Assembly: GCA_015057705.1 (NCBI GenBank)
Contig: SVDU01000002.1
Coordinates: 186,001-250,000 of the forward strand
Origin: Paenibacillaceae bacterium
GTDB lineage: Bacteria > Bacillota > Clostridia > Lachnospirales > Lachnospiraceae
DNA length: 64,000 bases
Direction of reading: 5' to 3'
This document shows, piece by piece, positions 44,631-53,963 of this stretch (position 1 is its first letter; each line of letters begins with the position of its first letter). The notes under the pieces were generated by a model that was not told the DNA's origin, ran no database searches, and saw only the letters and a list, made by a program, of their open reading frames with translations. The position numbers and the translations under genes were made by a program.

Positions 44631-44668
44631 TAAAAAAACAAAAGGCCCGGTCCTTTCCGACCGGACCC
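44631..44668 (-). terminator. Terminator or attenuator between gap and pgk
   Basis: GGCCCGGTC and GACCGGACC (44644-44668, one mismatch) form a stem, followed on the minus strand by TTTTGTTTTTTT. Located inside the glycolytic set, it would lower transcription of pgk-tpiA relative to gap. Confidence 0.85.
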
Positions 44669-44679
44669 TTCGTGGATCT

Positions 44680-45711
44680 TTAGCCTAATTCAGCGAAGTA
44701 CTTAATTGTACGAACCATCTGGCTTGTATAGGAATTCTCGTTATCATACCAGGAAACAACCTGTACCTGATATAAATCATCACCAATCTTGGAAACCATA
44801 GTCTGAGTAGCATCGAATAAAGAACCAAATCTCATACCGATTACGTCAGAAGATACGATCTCATCTGTGTTGTATCCGAAAGACTCACTTGCTGCTGCCT
44901 TCATGGCTGCATTGATTCCGTCTTTTGTTACATCAGCACCCTTAACAACTGCTACCAAGATAGTAGTAGAACCTGTAGGAACTGGAACACGCTGAGCAGA
45001 TCCGATTAACTTGCCGTTTAATTCAGGAATAACAAGACCGATTGCTTTAGCAGCACCGGTAGAGTTTGGTACGATATTAGCTGCACCAGCTCTTGCTCTT
45101 CTTAAATCACCTTTTCTGTGAGGTCCGTCAAGGATCATCTGATCACCTGTGTAAGCATGAATGGTGCTCATGATACCAGACTGGATCGGAGCATAATCAT
45201 TTAATGCCTTTGCCATAGGAGCAAGACAGTTTGTTGTACAGGAAGCAGCGGAGATGATCTTGTCATCTGCTGTTAATACATTCTCGTTTACGCTGAAAAC
45301 AACAGTTGGCAGATCGTTGCCTGCTGGAGCAGAGATAACAACTTTCTTAGCACCTGCATCGATATGAGCCTGAGAAAGAGCTTTGGAGCAGTAGAAACCA
45401 GTACACTCAAGTACTACGTCTACGCCGATTTCTCCCCAAGGAAGATTTTTTGCATCTTTTTCTGCGTAAATTCTGATGGTCTTTCCATCAACTGTAATAG
45501 AATCTTCAGAAGCTTCTACTGTGTGAACATTCTCACCATAAAATCCAGCGTATCCGCCCTGAGCTGTATCATATTTTAATAAATGTGCTAACATCTTTGG
45601 ATCTGTTAAATCGTTGATTGCTACTACTTCATAGCCTTCTGCACCAAACATCTGTCTGAAAGCAAGACGGCCAATACGTCCGAAACCGTTAATCGCTACT
45701 TTTACTGCCAT
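44680..45711 (-). CDS. gap: Glyceraldehyde-3-phosphate dehydrogenase, type I
   Basis: Catabolic NAD-dependent enzyme. The 343 residues contain the Rossmann start [17 protein letters not shown], the catalytic cysteine in [15 protein letters not shown], and [24 protein letters not shown] at the C-terminus. An aspartate after the second beta strand (VAINDLTD) fits NAD preference. It heads the glycolytic set; no cggR-type regulator lies upstream. Confidence 0.98.
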   Translation of the reverse strand: MAVKVAINGFGRIGRLAFRQMFGAEGYEVVAINDLTDPKMLAHLLKYDTAQGGYAGFYGENVHTVEASEDSITVDGKTIRIYAEKDAKNLPWGEIGVDVVLECTGFYCSKALSQAHIDAGAKKVVISAPAGNDLPTVVFSVNENVLTADDKIISAASCTTNCLAPMAKALNDYAPIQSGIMSTIHAYTGDQMILDGPHRKGDLRRARAGAANIVPNSTGAAKAIGLVIPELNGKLIGSAQRVPVPTGSTTILVAVVKGADVTKDGINAAMKAAASESFGYNTDEIVSSDVIGMRFGSLFDATQTMVSKIGDDLYQVQVVSWYDNENSYTSQMVRTIKYFAELG

Positions 45712-45773
45712 AATTCAATTCCTCCTAAGAATAAAATTAAAAGTGATCGTTAAATATTAATCAACTACCGTTT

Positions 45774-45802
45774 ATTCTACCTAATATTCCAGTAAATAGC
45801 AA
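45774..45802 (-). promoter_or_regulatory. Promoter of gap
   Basis: On the minus strand TTGCTA (45802-45797) and TAGAAT (45779-45774) are 17 nt apart. The leader of about 55 nt ends in an AGGAGGAA ribosome site. Confidence 0.7.
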
Positions 45803-45839
45803 GTCCTTTTTTTATTTTTATCAATTCCTCACAATTATT

Positions 45840-47510
45840 TTACATTTCATTCTTGACATATCCGGCAAGATTGTAAGCATGATCGGAAATGCGTTCCAGG
45901 TTGCTGATCAGGTCTAAAAATACCACGCCTGCGGCGGTGCTGCACTCTCCTGTAGAGAGACGTTCGATGTGTTTTTCCCTTAGCTCCTCTTCCAGGGCAT
46001 CTACCTCATCTTCATACTTAATCACCTTGCGGACCTCATCCATATCGCCTCTTCTCCTTGCATCAATGGAATGGGAGAACGACTGAAAAGCCGTCTGACA
46101 GATCACCTTAAGATCGGATATTCCGGTTTCAGAAAATGTCACTTCATGCTCCGCCATATATTCCGCCTGCTCCGCCAGATTTTCTGCATGGTCACCGACA
46201 CGCTCAATATCGTTGATACTGTAAAACAGGTTGTTGACTATTATTTTCTGCTCCTCTGTCAAAGACAGATTGTTGATTTTGACCAGATATTCCGTCAGCA
46301 TCTTTTCCATATTATTAATCGTCTTTTCGGTTTTATACACATCTTTTGCTTTATTGACATTTTTAGAAATAACCGCATCGATGGCAAGCTGCACATTCTC
46401 CATGGCGATCTGTCCCATATGTACCACTTCCATGGCAGCGGTCTCCACTGCGAATGCAGGTGATTCAAAAATTCTTTCGTCCAGATGCTTCATGGTTTCA
46501 CTTTCCTGATCACCGGCTTCTTCTGATCCCTTTTTCTCCTCCGGTACCAGCATGCCAGACAATTTAACCAGCTGATTTGCAAAAGGAAACAGAATGCAGG
46601 TATTGGTTAAATTAAATATGGTGTGGAAAATAGAAATCTGCACTGCTGTTATGTTGTGGTCTGCAATCTTTGGCATCGCTATAAATATAAGAAAAGATAC
46701 TATTCCAAATAAGATAGAACCAATGATATTAAAGGAAAGATGAATCGCGGCAGCCCGCTTTGCAGTCCTGGAACTGCCGATACTTGAGATCAATGCAGTC
46801 ACACAGGAACCAATGTTCTGACCCAGTGTAATGAAAATAGCAGCATTGGTAGTAACCACTCCATTCATTGCAAGTGTCTGTAAAATACCAACAGAAGCCG
46901 AAGAACTCTGTAAGAGGGCTGTTACCAGCGCTCCGATTATCATGCCAAGGAACGGATTATTTCCCAGGACACGGAATGCTTCCGAAAATATCGGTGCATC
47001 TGTATAAGGTGAAATTGCACTGGACATGAAATCAAGTCCTATAAACAGCATGCCAAGTCCCACCAGTATCTCACCGATGGTTCTGGTCTTTTGCTTTTTC
47101 ACAAATAAAAGAAGAACCGCTCCAATTCCCACAAGAAGGGGAGCACAAAATGAAGGTTGAAATATAGAATATGCATCTCCCAGCTGATTCATGGAAACAA
47201 TCCATGCTGTAATGGTCGTTCCGATGTTTGCACCCATGATTACTCCCACAGCCTGAGTCAGATTTAAAACTCCTGCACTTACAAAACCAACTACCATAAC
47301 CGTAGTTGCACCGCTGCTCTGGATAATAGCCGTAATCACTGCTCCCAGAAGTACTGCCATAAAGCGGTTGTTTGTCAGCATTCCCAGAAACTGACTCATA
47401 CGGCTTCCTGCACTTTTCTGCATGCCGTCTGCCATGGTATTCATGCCGTACAAAAACAGTCCCAGCCCTCCCATGAATCCAAACAAACTCGATATGTCAT
47501 TAACCGACAT
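45840..47510 (-). CDS. Na/phosphate cotransporter family protein with PhoU domain
   Basis: The 556 residues begin with a NptA/PNaS transporter domain. It has two inverted repeats with the GAxxTAxxQSSxAT signature (LLGAVITAIIQSSGATTVMVVGF and GALVTALLQSSSASVGILQTLA). The last 200 residues form PhoU-type helical bundles (MTEYLVKINNLSLTEEQKIIVNNLFYSINDIERVGDHAENLAEQAEYMAE). It imports phosphate with Na+ and the PhoU part probably governs activity. It is a single-gene unit with an AAGGAGG site. Confidence 0.94.
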   Translation of the reverse strand: MSVNDISSLFGFMGGLGLFLYGMNTMADGMQKSAGSRMSQFLGMLTNNRFMAVLLGAVITAIIQSSGATTVMVVGFVSAGVLNLTQAVGVIMGANIGTTITAWIVSMNQLGDAYSIFQPSFCAPLLVGIGAVLLLFVKKQKTRTIGEILVGLGMLFIGLDFMSSAISPYTDAPIFSEAFRVLGNNPFLGMIIGALVTALLQSSSASVGILQTLAMNGVVTTNAAIFITLGQNIGSCVTALISSIGSSRTAKRAAAIHLSFNIIGSILFGIVSFLIFIAMPKIADHNITAVQISIFHTIFNLTNTCILFPFANQLVKLSGMLVPEEKKGSEEAGDQESETMKHLDERIFESPAFAVETAAMEVVHMGQIAMENVQLAIDAVISKNVNKAKDVYKTEKTINNMEKMLTEYLVKINNLSLTEEQKIIVNNLFYSINDIERVGDHAENLAEQAEYMAEHEVTFSETGISDLKVICQTAFQSFSHSIDARRRGDMDEVRKVIKYEDEVDALEEELREKHIERLSTGECSTAAGVVFLDLISNLERISDHAYNLAGYVKNEM

Positions 47511-47675
47511 TGTTACCTCCTTGTAACCAATATGTATTTTTTTACTACAGATATCTGATCATGCATTTATCTGCGCCGTTTAAAATAATACCATAGAAAG
47601 ATTTCATTTATCAATGGTTTTTAAAATTTATGTAAAATTATAGTTAAATTTGGGTAAAACAGTCGGTTGGGCAGA

Positions 47676-47704
47676 TTGCATTTCCAGTCATGTTTGTTTA
47701 TAAT
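47676..47704 (+). promoter_or_regulatory. Promoter of the PHP phosphatase-serine dehydratase unit
   Basis: TTGCAT (47676-47681) and TATAAT (47699-47704) are 17 nt apart, 29 nt before the start codon at 47734. Confidence 0.75.
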
Positions 47705-47733
47705 GAATTTAATTTTTGGAAAAGGAGACTCCT

Positions 47734-48531
47734 ATGCTGCCAGATTATCATTTTCACACAGAATTTTCAGGGGATTCCACCACACCAGTCAGAAACCAGA
47801 TTGAACGTGCCATTGCGCTTCATATGAATTCCTTATGTGTGACGGATCACCACGACTTTGACGTAGATTCCCCCATCGATTTTACCTTAGACCCGGAAAT
47901 TTATTTTAACACCATGTGTCAGCTTCGGGAAGAATACAAGGAACGAATCGACCTTCGCATCGGAATTGAGCTGGGTCTGCAGCCCCATTTAAAACAGTAC
48001 TATGACCAGCTGCTGAAACGCTATGATTTTGATTATGTAATCGGATCCACTCACTTCATTAACCGCAAGGATGCTGCCTATCCCGAATTTTTTGAAGGCC
48101 GGCGGGAAGAAGAAGCATATCTTCAGTATTTTGAGGCGACACTGAATAACGTAAAACTGAAAGATGCTTATGATGCTGCAGGACATATCGACTACATTGT
48201 ACGATATGGTCCCAATAAAGCCACTTATTACAACTACCATGCATATCAGGATATCATTGATGAGATATTAAAGACTGTAATTGAAATAGGAAAAGGAATT
48301 GAACTGAACACCGCAGGTTACAGGAAGGGAATCGGTCAGCCTAATCCATCCGGGGATATTATGAAACGATACCGGGAGCTGGGCGGCGAGATTATTACGG
48401 TGGGATCAGATGCCCACATACCAGAAGATTTAGGTGCAGATTTTCAGACTGCAAAAGAGCTTCTGAAACAATGTGGTTTTTCCTACTATGCGGAATTCAG
48501 AAAAAGAAAACCGGAATTTAAACCACTGTGA
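47734..48531 (+). CDS. PHP-domain histidinol-phosphatase family protein
   Basis: The 265-residue protein has the PHP metal-site pattern: DYHFHTEFSGDS, TDHHDFD, GIELGLQP, GSTHFINRKD, and VTVGSDAHIPEDLGADF. This is the HisK/HisJ type of histidinol-phosphatase in Firmicutes. No other his gene is nearby, so the substrate is uncertain. The ATG at 47734 has an AAAGGAG site; the upstream in-frame start at 47716 lies over that site. Confidence 0.88.
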   Translation: MLPDYHFHTEFSGDSTTPVRNQIERAIALHMNSLCVTDHHDFDVDSPIDFTLDPEIYFNTMCQLREEYKERIDLRIGIELGLQPHLKQYYDQLLKRYDFDYVIGSTHFINRKDAAYPEFFEGRREEEAYLQYFEATLNNVKLKDAYDAAGHIDYIVRYGPNKATYYNYHAYQDIIDEILKTVIEIGKGIELNTAGYRKGIGQPNPSGDIMKRYRELGGEIITVGSDAHIPEDLGADFQTAKELLKQCGFSYYAEFRKRKPEFKPL

Positions 48532-48564
48532 TACATCTAATACAATACGGATTGGAGAACTATC

Positions 48565-49224
48565 ATGAATGTATTTGACATCGTTGGGCCTGTGATGATC
48601 GGACCTTCCAGCTCCCACACTGCCGGAGCCGCCCGCATTGGAAAAACTGCTGCGCTCCTTCTTGGAGAACCGGTAGCAAAAGCGGATATTTTGTTCCACG
48701 GTTCCTTCGCAAAAACCTACAAAGGCCATGGAACCGACAAAGCCATTGTAGGCGGAATCTTAAAATATGATCCCTGGGATCCAGATATCCGGACCAGTCT
48801 TGAAACGGCCGAAAAGCAGGGCATTTGCGTTAACATTCATACCGGTAACATTGAAAATGCCCATCCAAATACCGCTTTAGTTTCCCTTACCGGATCAGGC
48901 GGTGCTACGCTTTCCGTCCAGGGCGCTTCCATTGGAGGCGGCAATATTGTGATAAACAAAATCAACGACATGGAAGTATATTTTACCGGTCAGAATACCA
49001 CATTAATTGTCATGCACCAGGATGTTCCCGGTATCATCGCCCAGGTCACAAATCTGGTTGCTGCCGGCAACGCCAACATCTGCAATTTCCGGTTAAACCG
49101 ACAGGAAAAAGGCGGAATTGCAATTATGACAATTGAGATGGATTCGGATATTGACCCCTCTTTAGTGTCTGAGATCAGGCTTCTTCCTCATGTATACAAT
49201 ACCATTCTTTTAAAACTGGGCTGA
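48565..49224 (+). CDS. sdaAB: L-serine dehydratase, beta subunit
   Basis: Together with the alpha subunit it deaminates L-serine to pyruvate. The 219 residues start FDIVGPVMIGPSSSHTAGAARIGK, and the last 75 residues form an ACT domain (TLIVMHQDVPGIIAQVTNLVAAGNANICNFRLNRQEKGGIAIMTIEMD). It is 26 nt before sdaAA, the standard two-subunit arrangement of Clostridia. It seems to share a transcript with the PHP phosphatase gene. Confidence 0.96.
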   Translation: MNVFDIVGPVMIGPSSSHTAGAARIGKTAALLLGEPVAKADILFHGSFAKTYKGHGTDKAIVGGILKYDPWDPDIRTSLETAEKQGICVNIHTGNIENAHPNTALVSLTGSGGATLSVQGASIGGGNIVINKINDMEVYFTGQNTTLIVMHQDVPGIIAQVTNLVAAGNANICNFRLNRQEKGGIAIMTIEMDSDIDPSLVSEIRLLPHVYNTILLKLG

Positions 49225-49249
49225 AAGAATCAACCGACTGGAGAATACA

Positions 49250-50149
49250 ATGAAACTAAAATATAATACGGTGGAAGAGCTGGTTTGGGCCGCTGCTTCC
49301 AGCCACAAAAAAATTTCTGAAATCGTTTTGGAACATCAGGCAGGAGATATGGAATCAACCATAGAAGAAGTCTATGCAACCATGGAAAGCAGTTTTGATG
49401 TGATGCGCCAGTCTGTAATAAACGGACTGGATGAAACACTCCGCTCTCCCAGCGGCCTTTCCGGAGGCGCTGCCGCAAAGCTAAAAAGATCCGTAGATGA
49501 AGGAAAAAACCACTATGGTCACCTTCTTGGCAATGCGATCAGCATGGCACTTGCTGTTACAGAATTTAATTCCTGCATGGGAAAAATTGTTGCTGCTCCA
49601 ACTGCCGGATCCTGTGGGGTAATTCCCGCAGCCCTGATCTCCGTTATGGATGAATACGATCTCCCAAAACGTGACATTGTCATGTCTTTGTTTACTGCTT
49701 CTGCCATAGGTATGGTTATTGCCAAATGCGCCAGCATCGCCGGTGCGGAAGGCGGCTGCCAGGCTGAGGTTGGTTCCGCTTCTGCCATGGCTGCCGCTGC
49801 TCTGACAGAGATTTTTGACGGTACACCCCAGATGGTATCGGACAGCTGTGCCATTGCGCTAAAAAATACCATGGGTCTTGTCTGTGATCCCGTTGCCGGA
49901 CTGGTGGAAGTTCCCTGCATCAAACGAAATGCCATGGGTGTGGCCAATGCCTTTACAGCATCCGAGCTTGCCTGTGCGGGTATCAGAAGCGTGATTCCTG
50001 CAGATGAAGTAATTCTCGCCATGAGACAGGTGGGACAGCTCATGTCCACCTCTTTAAAAGAAACAGCCGAAGGAGGGCTTGCTGCCACACCTACCGGCTG
50101 TCGTCTGTGCAGGCAGATTTTTGGTCCGGAAGCCTGCAGTGGGGAATGA
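49250..50149 (+). CDS. sdaAA: L-serine dehydratase, alpha subunit (4Fe-4S)
   Basis: The 299-residue catalytic subunit has PTAGSCGVIPAAL, KCASIAGAEGGCQAEVGSASAMAAAAL and CDPVAGLVEVPCIKRNAMG. The cysteines here bind the labile 4Fe-4S cluster used to activate serine. The C-terminal RLCRQIFGPEAC is typical. Iron-sulfur use fits an anaerobe; the enzyme is oxygen-sensitive. Confidence 0.96.
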   Translation: MKLKYNTVEELVWAAASSHKKISEIVLEHQAGDMESTIEEVYATMESSFDVMRQSVINGLDETLRSPSGLSGGAAAKLKRSVDEGKNHYGHLLGNAISMALAVTEFNSCMGKIVAAPTAGSCGVIPAALISVMDEYDLPKRDIVMSLFTASAIGMVIAKCASIAGAEGGCQAEVGSASAMAAAALTEIFDGTPQMVSDSCAIALKNTMGLVCDPVAGLVEVPCIKRNAMGVANAFTASELACAGIRSVIPADEVILAMRQVGQLMSTSLKETAEGGLAATPTGCRLCRQIFGPEACSGE

Positions 50150-50171
50150 TCTTACAACTTTATATCTGATA

Positions 50172-50639
50172 TTATTTCTTCATTCTGGAAGAGAGAAAGG
50201 CATAGAAGTCATTTTTCTCTTCCTTTAATATGCGGCCTGGCAGAACAAATCCATGGGTGGAATTTAAAAATACCAGTATCATGGAAGGCTTTTTCGCAAT
50301 CTTTCTGATTTTGTTCCAGCTTATATCCTGCTTTCCCTCTCCCTGTCCCACATGTATTCCCGCGTCATCAAACCGGATCTTGATATCCTGACTGGCTGAT
50401 GCCTGTTTTTTTGCCTTACCATAAACTGCAAGAGGCTGAATAACAGGAAACAGACAGCAGCCTAACACTGCACAAATCCGGAAGAAATTTCCCGAAGTTT
50501 CCCATCTGACAATGGTAAGTGTAAGAATTGCAACAGTAAAAATCAGGTTGCACATGCCTACCATTGACCCATAAATATAGTACATGGACAGCTGCCAGAT
50601 ATCCATGCCTGTATTTCTGTACGTATACTCATATTTCAT
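50172..50639 (-). CDS. YcxB-like membrane protein
   Basis: The 155 residues have two membrane helices (SMVGMCNLIFTVAILTLTIV and FFRICAVLGCCLFPVIQPLAVYG). The C-terminal soluble part (IKIRFDDAGIHVGQGEGKQDISWNKIRKIAKKPSMILVFLNSTHGFVLPGRIL) is the YcxB-type C-terminal domain. The function is unknown. The ATG at 50639 has a GGGAGAAA site; the longer frame from 50672 is less likely. Confidence 0.75.
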   Translation of the reverse strand: MKYEYTYRNTGMDIWQLSMYYIYGSMVGMCNLIFTVAILTLTIVRWETSGNFFRICAVLGCCLFPVIQPLAVYGKAKKQASASQDIKIRFDDAGIHVGQGEGKQDISWNKIRKIAKKPSMILVFLNSTHGFVLPGRILKEEKNDFYAFLSSRMKK

Positions 50640-50706
50640 AATTCGTTTTCTCCCATAGCAGAAATCAGGCATTGAAAATTACAATGCCTGATTTCAAACG
50701 TGCTCA

Positions 50707-51999
50707 TCATTTTGCAAATAAGGACGGTAACCAGAGACTTGCTGCTGGTACAAATGTAATTAATAAAAGTGTGATAATCATACAAAGATAAAATGGAAGG
50801 GTTGCCTTTACTACCTTTTCCATCGGAATCTTTGCTACCGCCGAACCGATAAACAATACCGCACCAACTGGTGGTGTTAAAAGTCCGATACCACAGTTAA
50901 GTACCATAATGATACCGAACTGAACCGGATCAATACCAATTGAGGTTGCAATCGGAAGTAAAATAGGGGTTGCAATCAAAATAATTGGTGACATATCCAT
51001 GATACAGCCAAGTATCAGAAGAATCAGGTTTAAAAGCAGAGCAAGAATAATCGGATTAGAAGTAACTCCGGTAATCGCATGTGCTGCCATATCCGGTACA
51101 TGGAGTGATGTAAGACAATATCCAAATACGTTGGAGGTTGAAATAAGGATAAGAACAATGGCAAGTGTATTGACACAATCTCCCATTACGTTCCAAACAC
51201 CTTTCCAGTCCAGACCTTTGTAAATAAAGACGCTTACAATTAAACTGTAAATAACAGCGATGGCTGCAGATTCTGTAGCTGTAAATACGCCGCCTACTAC
51301 TCCGAATACCACAATCAATACGGCTGCCAGAGCCCAGAATGAAATTCCCAGCTGCCTTACCAGGTTTTTGATGCTGAACTTATCTCCCTTTGGATAATTT
51401 CTTTTTACAGAAATAATATAGGAACCAACCATCAGGGAAATTGCCAGTATGGCGCCTGGTACATATCCTGCAAGGAAGAGGCTGCCTACGGAGATACCAC
51501 CTGCAGTAGTCGCATAAATTACCATATTATGGCTTGGAGGAACTAACAGACCCTCACAGGAAGAGGTTATGGTAACGGCCGTTGAAAAATCATCATCATA
51601 GCCCTGATCCACCATCATTGGAATAAGGATTGAACCAAGTGAAGCTGTATCAGCAGCAGCTGAACCAGAAATACCACCAAAGAAATAAGATGCAACGATA
51701 TTTACCATTGCCATGCCGCCGCGCATCCAGCCAACACATGCATTGGCAAGAGCAATCAGTTTTTCAGAAATACCACCGGATCCCATGAGTACACCCATGG
51801 TGATGAAAAACGGTACTGCCATCAAGCTGAACGAACTGATTCCTTTTACCATCTGCTGACAGATTACTGCCAGACTGCTTCCCTGGGAAAGCAGACAAAA
51901 TACTGCCGATAAAGCCACTGCATAAGCAATTGGAAACCGAAGGAAAACCATAAGAAAGAAACTTCCCAGTAAGACCAGGATTGCTATATTACCGCCCAT
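50707..51999 (-). CDS. dctM: TRAP transporter large permease (DctM)
   Basis: The 430-residue membrane protein has about 12 helices and the DctM pattern (MAVPFFITMGVLMGSGGISEKLIALANACVGWMRGGMAMVNIVASYFFGGISGSAAADTASLGSILIPMM; ILGCIMDMSPIILIATPILLPIA; NCGIGLLTPPVGAVLF). It is the energy-coupled, sodium-driven part of a TRAP system. It overlaps the small permease gene by one base. The substrate is a small acid by family rule; the exact one cannot be read. Confidence 0.96.
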   Translation of the reverse strand: MGGNIAILVLLGSFFLMVFLRFPIAYAVALSAVFCLLSQGSSLAVICQQMVKGISSFSLMAVPFFITMGVLMGSGGISEKLIALANACVGWMRGGMAMVNIVASYFFGGISGSAAADTASLGSILIPMMVDQGYDDDFSTAVTITSSCEGLLVPPSHNMVIYATTAGGISVGSLFLAGYVPGAILAISLMVGSYIISVKRNYPKGDKFSIKNLVRQLGISFWALAAVLIVVFGVVGGVFTATESAAIAVIYSLIVSVFIYKGLDWKGVWNVMGDCVNTLAIVLILISTSNVFGYCLTSLHVPDMAAHAITGVTSNPIILALLLNLILLILGCIMDMSPIILIATPILLPIATSIGIDPVQFGIIMVLNCGIGLLTPPVGAVLFIGSAVAKIPMEKVVKATLPFYLCMIITLLLITFVPAASLWLPSLFAK

Positions 52000-52523
52000 T
52001 ATAGATTTTCCTCCTTTTCAAAAAGACGTTTGATATCATTGTATAATGCTTCCAGCTCAAAAACAATCATTGCACCGCCAGCCAACGGAACTGGGAAGTA
52101 CATCCAGAATCTGGAAAGCTTTGGCATACTGGTATAAAATCCTTTTGATCCAATACCATGAGCATATTTCCAGCCTACAGTCAGCATAATAAATGCAAGT
52201 GCGAGAATGGATACATCTGCCAGAATGTCAAGAACCTTGATCAGATTTTTTGGCAGATAAGAATCCAGTGCAGTCATACGGATATGAGAACCTCTCCGAA
52301 TGGCAAGAGCTGCAGATAATACCGCCATGTAGCACATAAAGGTTAAAACCACTTCTTCGCTCCACGCTGGATCGGGGATAAAGGAGATATATCTTCCAGC
52401 CACCGACATGGTGGTTATTAAAACATCTCCGATCAAAAGTATCTTACATATAAACAAAACAATCTTATAAACAATATCATAAGCCGGTTTTATCTTGTCA
52501 ATTGTTTTGAAAATTTCTGGCAT
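51999..52523 (-). CDS. dctQ: TRAP transporter small permease (DctQ)
   Basis: A 174-residue protein with four membrane helices, including the FMCYMAVLSAALAIRRGSHIRMTALDSYLPKN motif typical of DctQ. It helps couple the binding protein to DctM. The ATG at 52523 (MPEIFKTIDKIKPAYD) with an AAAGGGG site is preferred; the frame opens earlier but without a good site. The gene is between dctP and dctM. Confidence 0.92.
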   Translation of the reverse strand: MPEIFKTIDKIKPAYDIVYKIVLFICKILLIGDVLITTMSVAGRYISFIPDPAWSEEVVLTFMCYMAVLSAALAIRRGSHIRMTALDSYLPKNLIKVLDILADVSILALAFIMLTVGWKYAHGIGSKGFYTSMPKLSRFWMYFPVPLAGGAMIVFELEALYNDIKRLFEKEENL

Positions 52524-52589
52524 AGAGAACCCCTTTCTAATAGTGAGGGCACAGAAAGCTGATTTCTGCGCCCCACTTGTCAACACTGA

Positions 52590-53693
52590 TTATTTCATAT
52601 CAAGAATCTTCTGATATAAATCTGCATTATCCTTTGTGTTTTCAGCAATTACGTCCTTGCAGGCTTCCTGCCAAGGTGTAATGTCTTTCACTTCAACTAC
52701 ATTCACACCAGCAGCTTTTAAACCATCTAATACTTCTTTCTCATTATCCTGAGAAAGTTTCTGGTTGTATTCAGAAGCATACTTGGCAGCCTCAGTCATG
52801 GCTTTCTGCTGATTCTCAGTTAATTTATCCCATGAAGCATCTGTGATAATAACCTGAATGGCACCAAGTGTATGTCCGTCAAGAATTAAATTTGGAGCAA
52901 CTTCCTGGAATGCATTTCCTTTATAGTTGGCAATTGGCTGTTCAGCAGCATCAACCACACCGGTCTGAAGAGCGGAATAAAGTTCATTCATGCTTACTAC
53001 GGTTGCATTTGCACCTAAAGCACTTACCATACCTGTCATAACAGGGTCACTGGAAACACGAATTTTTAAACCTTTAACATCATCAATGCTGTTAATTGGT
53101 TTCTTTGAGAAGAAATGACGGAAGCCCTCTTCACCATAGAATAAACCTCTTACGCCTAATCCAATATCATGGGGCTCCATTAAAAACTCTGGAGCAAGAT
53201 CACTTTTTACGAATTTCCAGTAATGATCACGACCTGCAAATGTGTAAGGAATGGATAACAGTTTTGATTTATTTGCACCATAGCTGGTAAGAGCGAACGC
53301 AGAGATACGTGACATATCAATGGTTCCGCCGCCGCCAAGCATGTTATCAAGAACATCATTTTCTGCTCCCAGTACACCGCTTGCCTGTAAATCAATTTTA
53401 ATAGATCCGCCTGACAATTCTTCAACCTTTTCTTTAAAAGCCTGATCAGTTTTACCTACGATTGTGTCTAACGGATTCACTTCTGCATATACAAGTGTAA
53501 CCTGTGGATCTGTGGAAGAAGCTTCTTTGGATTCTCCCCCCTTGGTTGTCTCTCCTGCTGCTGCAGTTGTTGTAGCTGCTGCTGCAGTGGTTGTCTCAGT
53601 CGCGGTATTATTCTTTGCAGTACCGCCGCATGCTGTTAATGATAAGGCTGCAATTGCAGCTAACATCAGAGCACTCAGTCCTCTTTTTTTCAT
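52590..53693 (-). CDS. dctP: TRAP transporter substrate-binding lipoprotein (DctP)
   Basis: The 367-residue protein has a lipoprotein signal (LMLAAIAALSLTACGG) and a long Thr/Ala linker (TATETTTAAAATTTAAAG). The DctP fold follows with INSIDDVKGLKIRVSSDPVMTGMVSALGANATVVSMNELYSALQTGVVDAAEQPIANY. The arginine in KIRV is the conserved carboxylate-binding residue, so the substrate is probably an organic acid. The start has an AAGGAGG site; upstream codons are not coding-like. Confidence 0.95.
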   Translation of the reverse strand: MKKRGLSALMLAAIAALSLTACGGTAKNNTATETTTAAAATTTAAAGETTKGGESKEASSTDPQVTLVYAEVNPLDTIVGKTDQAFKEKVEELSGGSIKIDLQASGVLGAENDVLDNMLGGGGTIDMSRISAFALTSYGANKSKLLSIPYTFAGRDHYWKFVKSDLAPEFLMEPHDIGLGVRGLFYGEEGFRHFFSKKPINSIDDVKGLKIRVSSDPVMTGMVSALGANATVVSMNELYSALQTGVVDAAEQPIANYKGNAFQEVAPNLILDGHTLGAIQVIITDASWDKLTENQQKAMTEAAKYASEYNQKLSQDNEKEVLDGLKAAGVNVVEVKDITPWQEACKDVIAENTKDNADLYQKILDMK

Positions 53694-53914
53694 GATATAA
53701 CCCCTCCTTATAATTTCCTTGCCTGTAGAAAACCTTATTATTTCCTTATGGTTCCCCAGCGAAATAATTCTATCACACAAAAAGTGATAAAACCACGGTA
53801 AATATTTGCGAATCCTAGTATTATTTTAACATCTTATTTGCATTCTATCCCTGTTTCTTTATTAAACATTAACATTGTTTCTGGTTTTTTTTATTCCAGT
53901 TTGACATTTCATAT

Positions 53915-53945
53915 AAAAAAAGACCCGTACATCGTGCACGGATCT
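53915..53945 (-). terminator. Terminator after argH
   Basis: AGACCCGTACA (53921-53931) pairs with TGCACGGATCT (53935-53945), followed on the minus strand by seven T. Confidence 0.9.
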
Positions 53946-53963
53946 TTCTAACTGCTCTGTTTT

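Noticed and set aside
53694..53914. Small gene or RNA between dctP and argH
   Set aside because: Both strands have stop codons in short order, no ribosome site stands out, and only the argH terminator is supported.
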